A stretch of 6,459 bases of DNA, from positions 1 through 6,459 of the forward strand of contig JAPPDO010000439.1 of the NCBI GenBank assembly GCA_028821635.1, given 5' to 3'. Positions 6,137 to 6,459 of this stretch are shown piece after piece. Origin of the DNA: Ekhidna sp. Lineage in GTDB: Bacteria; Bacteroidota; Bacteroidia; Cytophagales; Cyclobacteriaceae. The position numbers and the translations under genes were made by a program. Within the stretch, counting starts at the first letter, position 1. Each line of letters opens with the position of its first letter. The notes beneath the pieces are model-generated. The model was not told the DNA's origin, ran no database searches, and saw only the letters and a list, made by a program, of their open reading frames with translations.

Positions 6137-6245
6137 GCACACAACGTATCTAGAATACGGAGAGCAACTCGATCTAGGCCGTATTTTCTTGACGGCCGTG
6201 CGGTGGCTTTGTGTGGCTGTTCTCCATCATGCATTGTTATACACC
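6137..6245 (-). repeat. attC-like inverted repeat (site D), 109 bp
   Basis: On the - strand it runs from GTGTATAACA to ACGTTGTGTGC. The outer GTGTATAAC and GTTGTGTGC pair along all nine positions if G·T pairs are allowed. A second stem pairs TGGAGA-CA with TG-TCTCCG, and the centre contains a perfect 6-bp hairpin GGCCGT/ACGGCC (6177-6197). It lies 12 bases after the stop of the rightmost gene. It is longer than sites A and B and its interior sequence is unrelated to theirs, but the architecture and position are the same. Confidence 0.62.
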
Positions 6246-6257
6246 GTCGTAATCAGT

Positions 6258-6459
6258 TTAATCACAAGCATATAAACCATTATTTCCCTCATATTCTGCA
6301 TTATCAGCCTCATCTTGAGCTTCTTCTGTGGCATCCATTGCTTTTTTTGCGTAATACTGTGCATCATCTAAGTTATCAGCATAGTAGGCTTTCCTCGCAT
6401 AGTTATAAGCTTCTTCAGCATACTCCTCCGCATCATCTGCATTGTCAACAACTTCTTGC
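6258..6459 (-). CDS. C-terminus of an Ala/Asp/Glu/Tyr-rich repeat protein
   Basis: The frame is open from the right window edge to the TAA at 6260-6258, giving the last 66 residues of a protein whose start lies outside the window. The segment is almost entirely helical in character, with a tandem repeat of about 23 residues: DDAEEYAEEA at residues 8-17 of the fragment and DDAQYYAKKA at 31-40, each followed at similar distance by ADN. The end is polar (NNGLYACD) with a single Cys. No enzyme motif is visible and I do not recognise a named family. It is followed by attC-like site D, so it is one more cassette gene on the same strand as the others. Confidence 0.75.
   Translation of the reverse strand, partial: QEVVDNADDAEEYAEEAYNYARKAYYADNLDDAQYYAKKAMDATEEAQDEADNAEYEGNNGLYACD

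Noticed and set aside
3814..6245. Inverted repeats as simple intrinsic terminators of the preceding genes
   Set aside because: None of the hairpins is followed by a T-run on the gene strand, and sites A and B share sequence rather than only structure, so termination alone does not explain them.
6137..6245. Strand bias of G·T pairing in site D as proof of an RNA function
   Set aside because: In site D the wobble pairs form on the gene strand, but in site A the one comparable position favours the other strand, so there is no consistent bias across sites.

Overview
The window looks like a chromosomal segment of a member of the Bacteroidota, probably Cytophagales- or Flavobacteriia-like. The support is indirect: AT-rich intergenic DNA, starts without clear Shine-Dalgarno sequences, a TATATTTG box matching the Bacteroidota -7 promoter element (TAnnTTTG), and the style of the small toxin-antitoxin proteins. 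The species cannot be named from the sequence.

Left part (1-2050, + strand). This is ordinary-looking host DNA with visibly higher GC. It holds the 3' part of an amidase-signature hydrolase, cut by the window edge, and an overlapping gene for a membrane-anchored protein of unknown function. A weak terminator-like hairpin follows.

Right part (about 2100-6459, all genes on the - strand). This is AT-rich accessory DNA organised as consecutive modules. A short imperfect inverted repeat lies just 3' of each module. Five such sites are seen: 2108-2161 (partial), 3814-3885, 4475-4509 (contracted), 4795-4861 and 6137-6245. They look like integron attC sites: outer ends of the form ...AAC / GTT..., an imperfect self-complementary middle, and a position immediately after each stop codon. 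No integrase gene is in the window, so I describe this as an attC-like cassette array rather than a proven integron.

Cassette contents, in reading direction (right to left): (1) the C-terminus of an Ala/Asp/Glu-rich repeat protein; (2) a frameshifted fragment carrying a protein-kinase glycine-rich loop, followed after one stop codon, in the same frame, by an intact TIR-domain protein with a beta-sandwich middle and a conserved-looking unknown C-terminus; (3) a lone small antitoxin-like protein; (4) a ParD/ParE-type toxin-antitoxin pair; (5) a restriction-modification pair, with an intact D12-class adenine methyltransferase and an HNH restriction endonuclease broken by a frameshift.

Most recognisable cassettes therefore encode defence or addiction functions. 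The TIR protein is a candidate NAD-consuming anti-phage effector. ParDE would stabilise the array. The R-M cassette seems to have decayed to a methyltransferase-only state. The most interesting points are the attC-like array itself, the TIR protein with its kinase-like upstream remnant, and the broken restriction enzyme.
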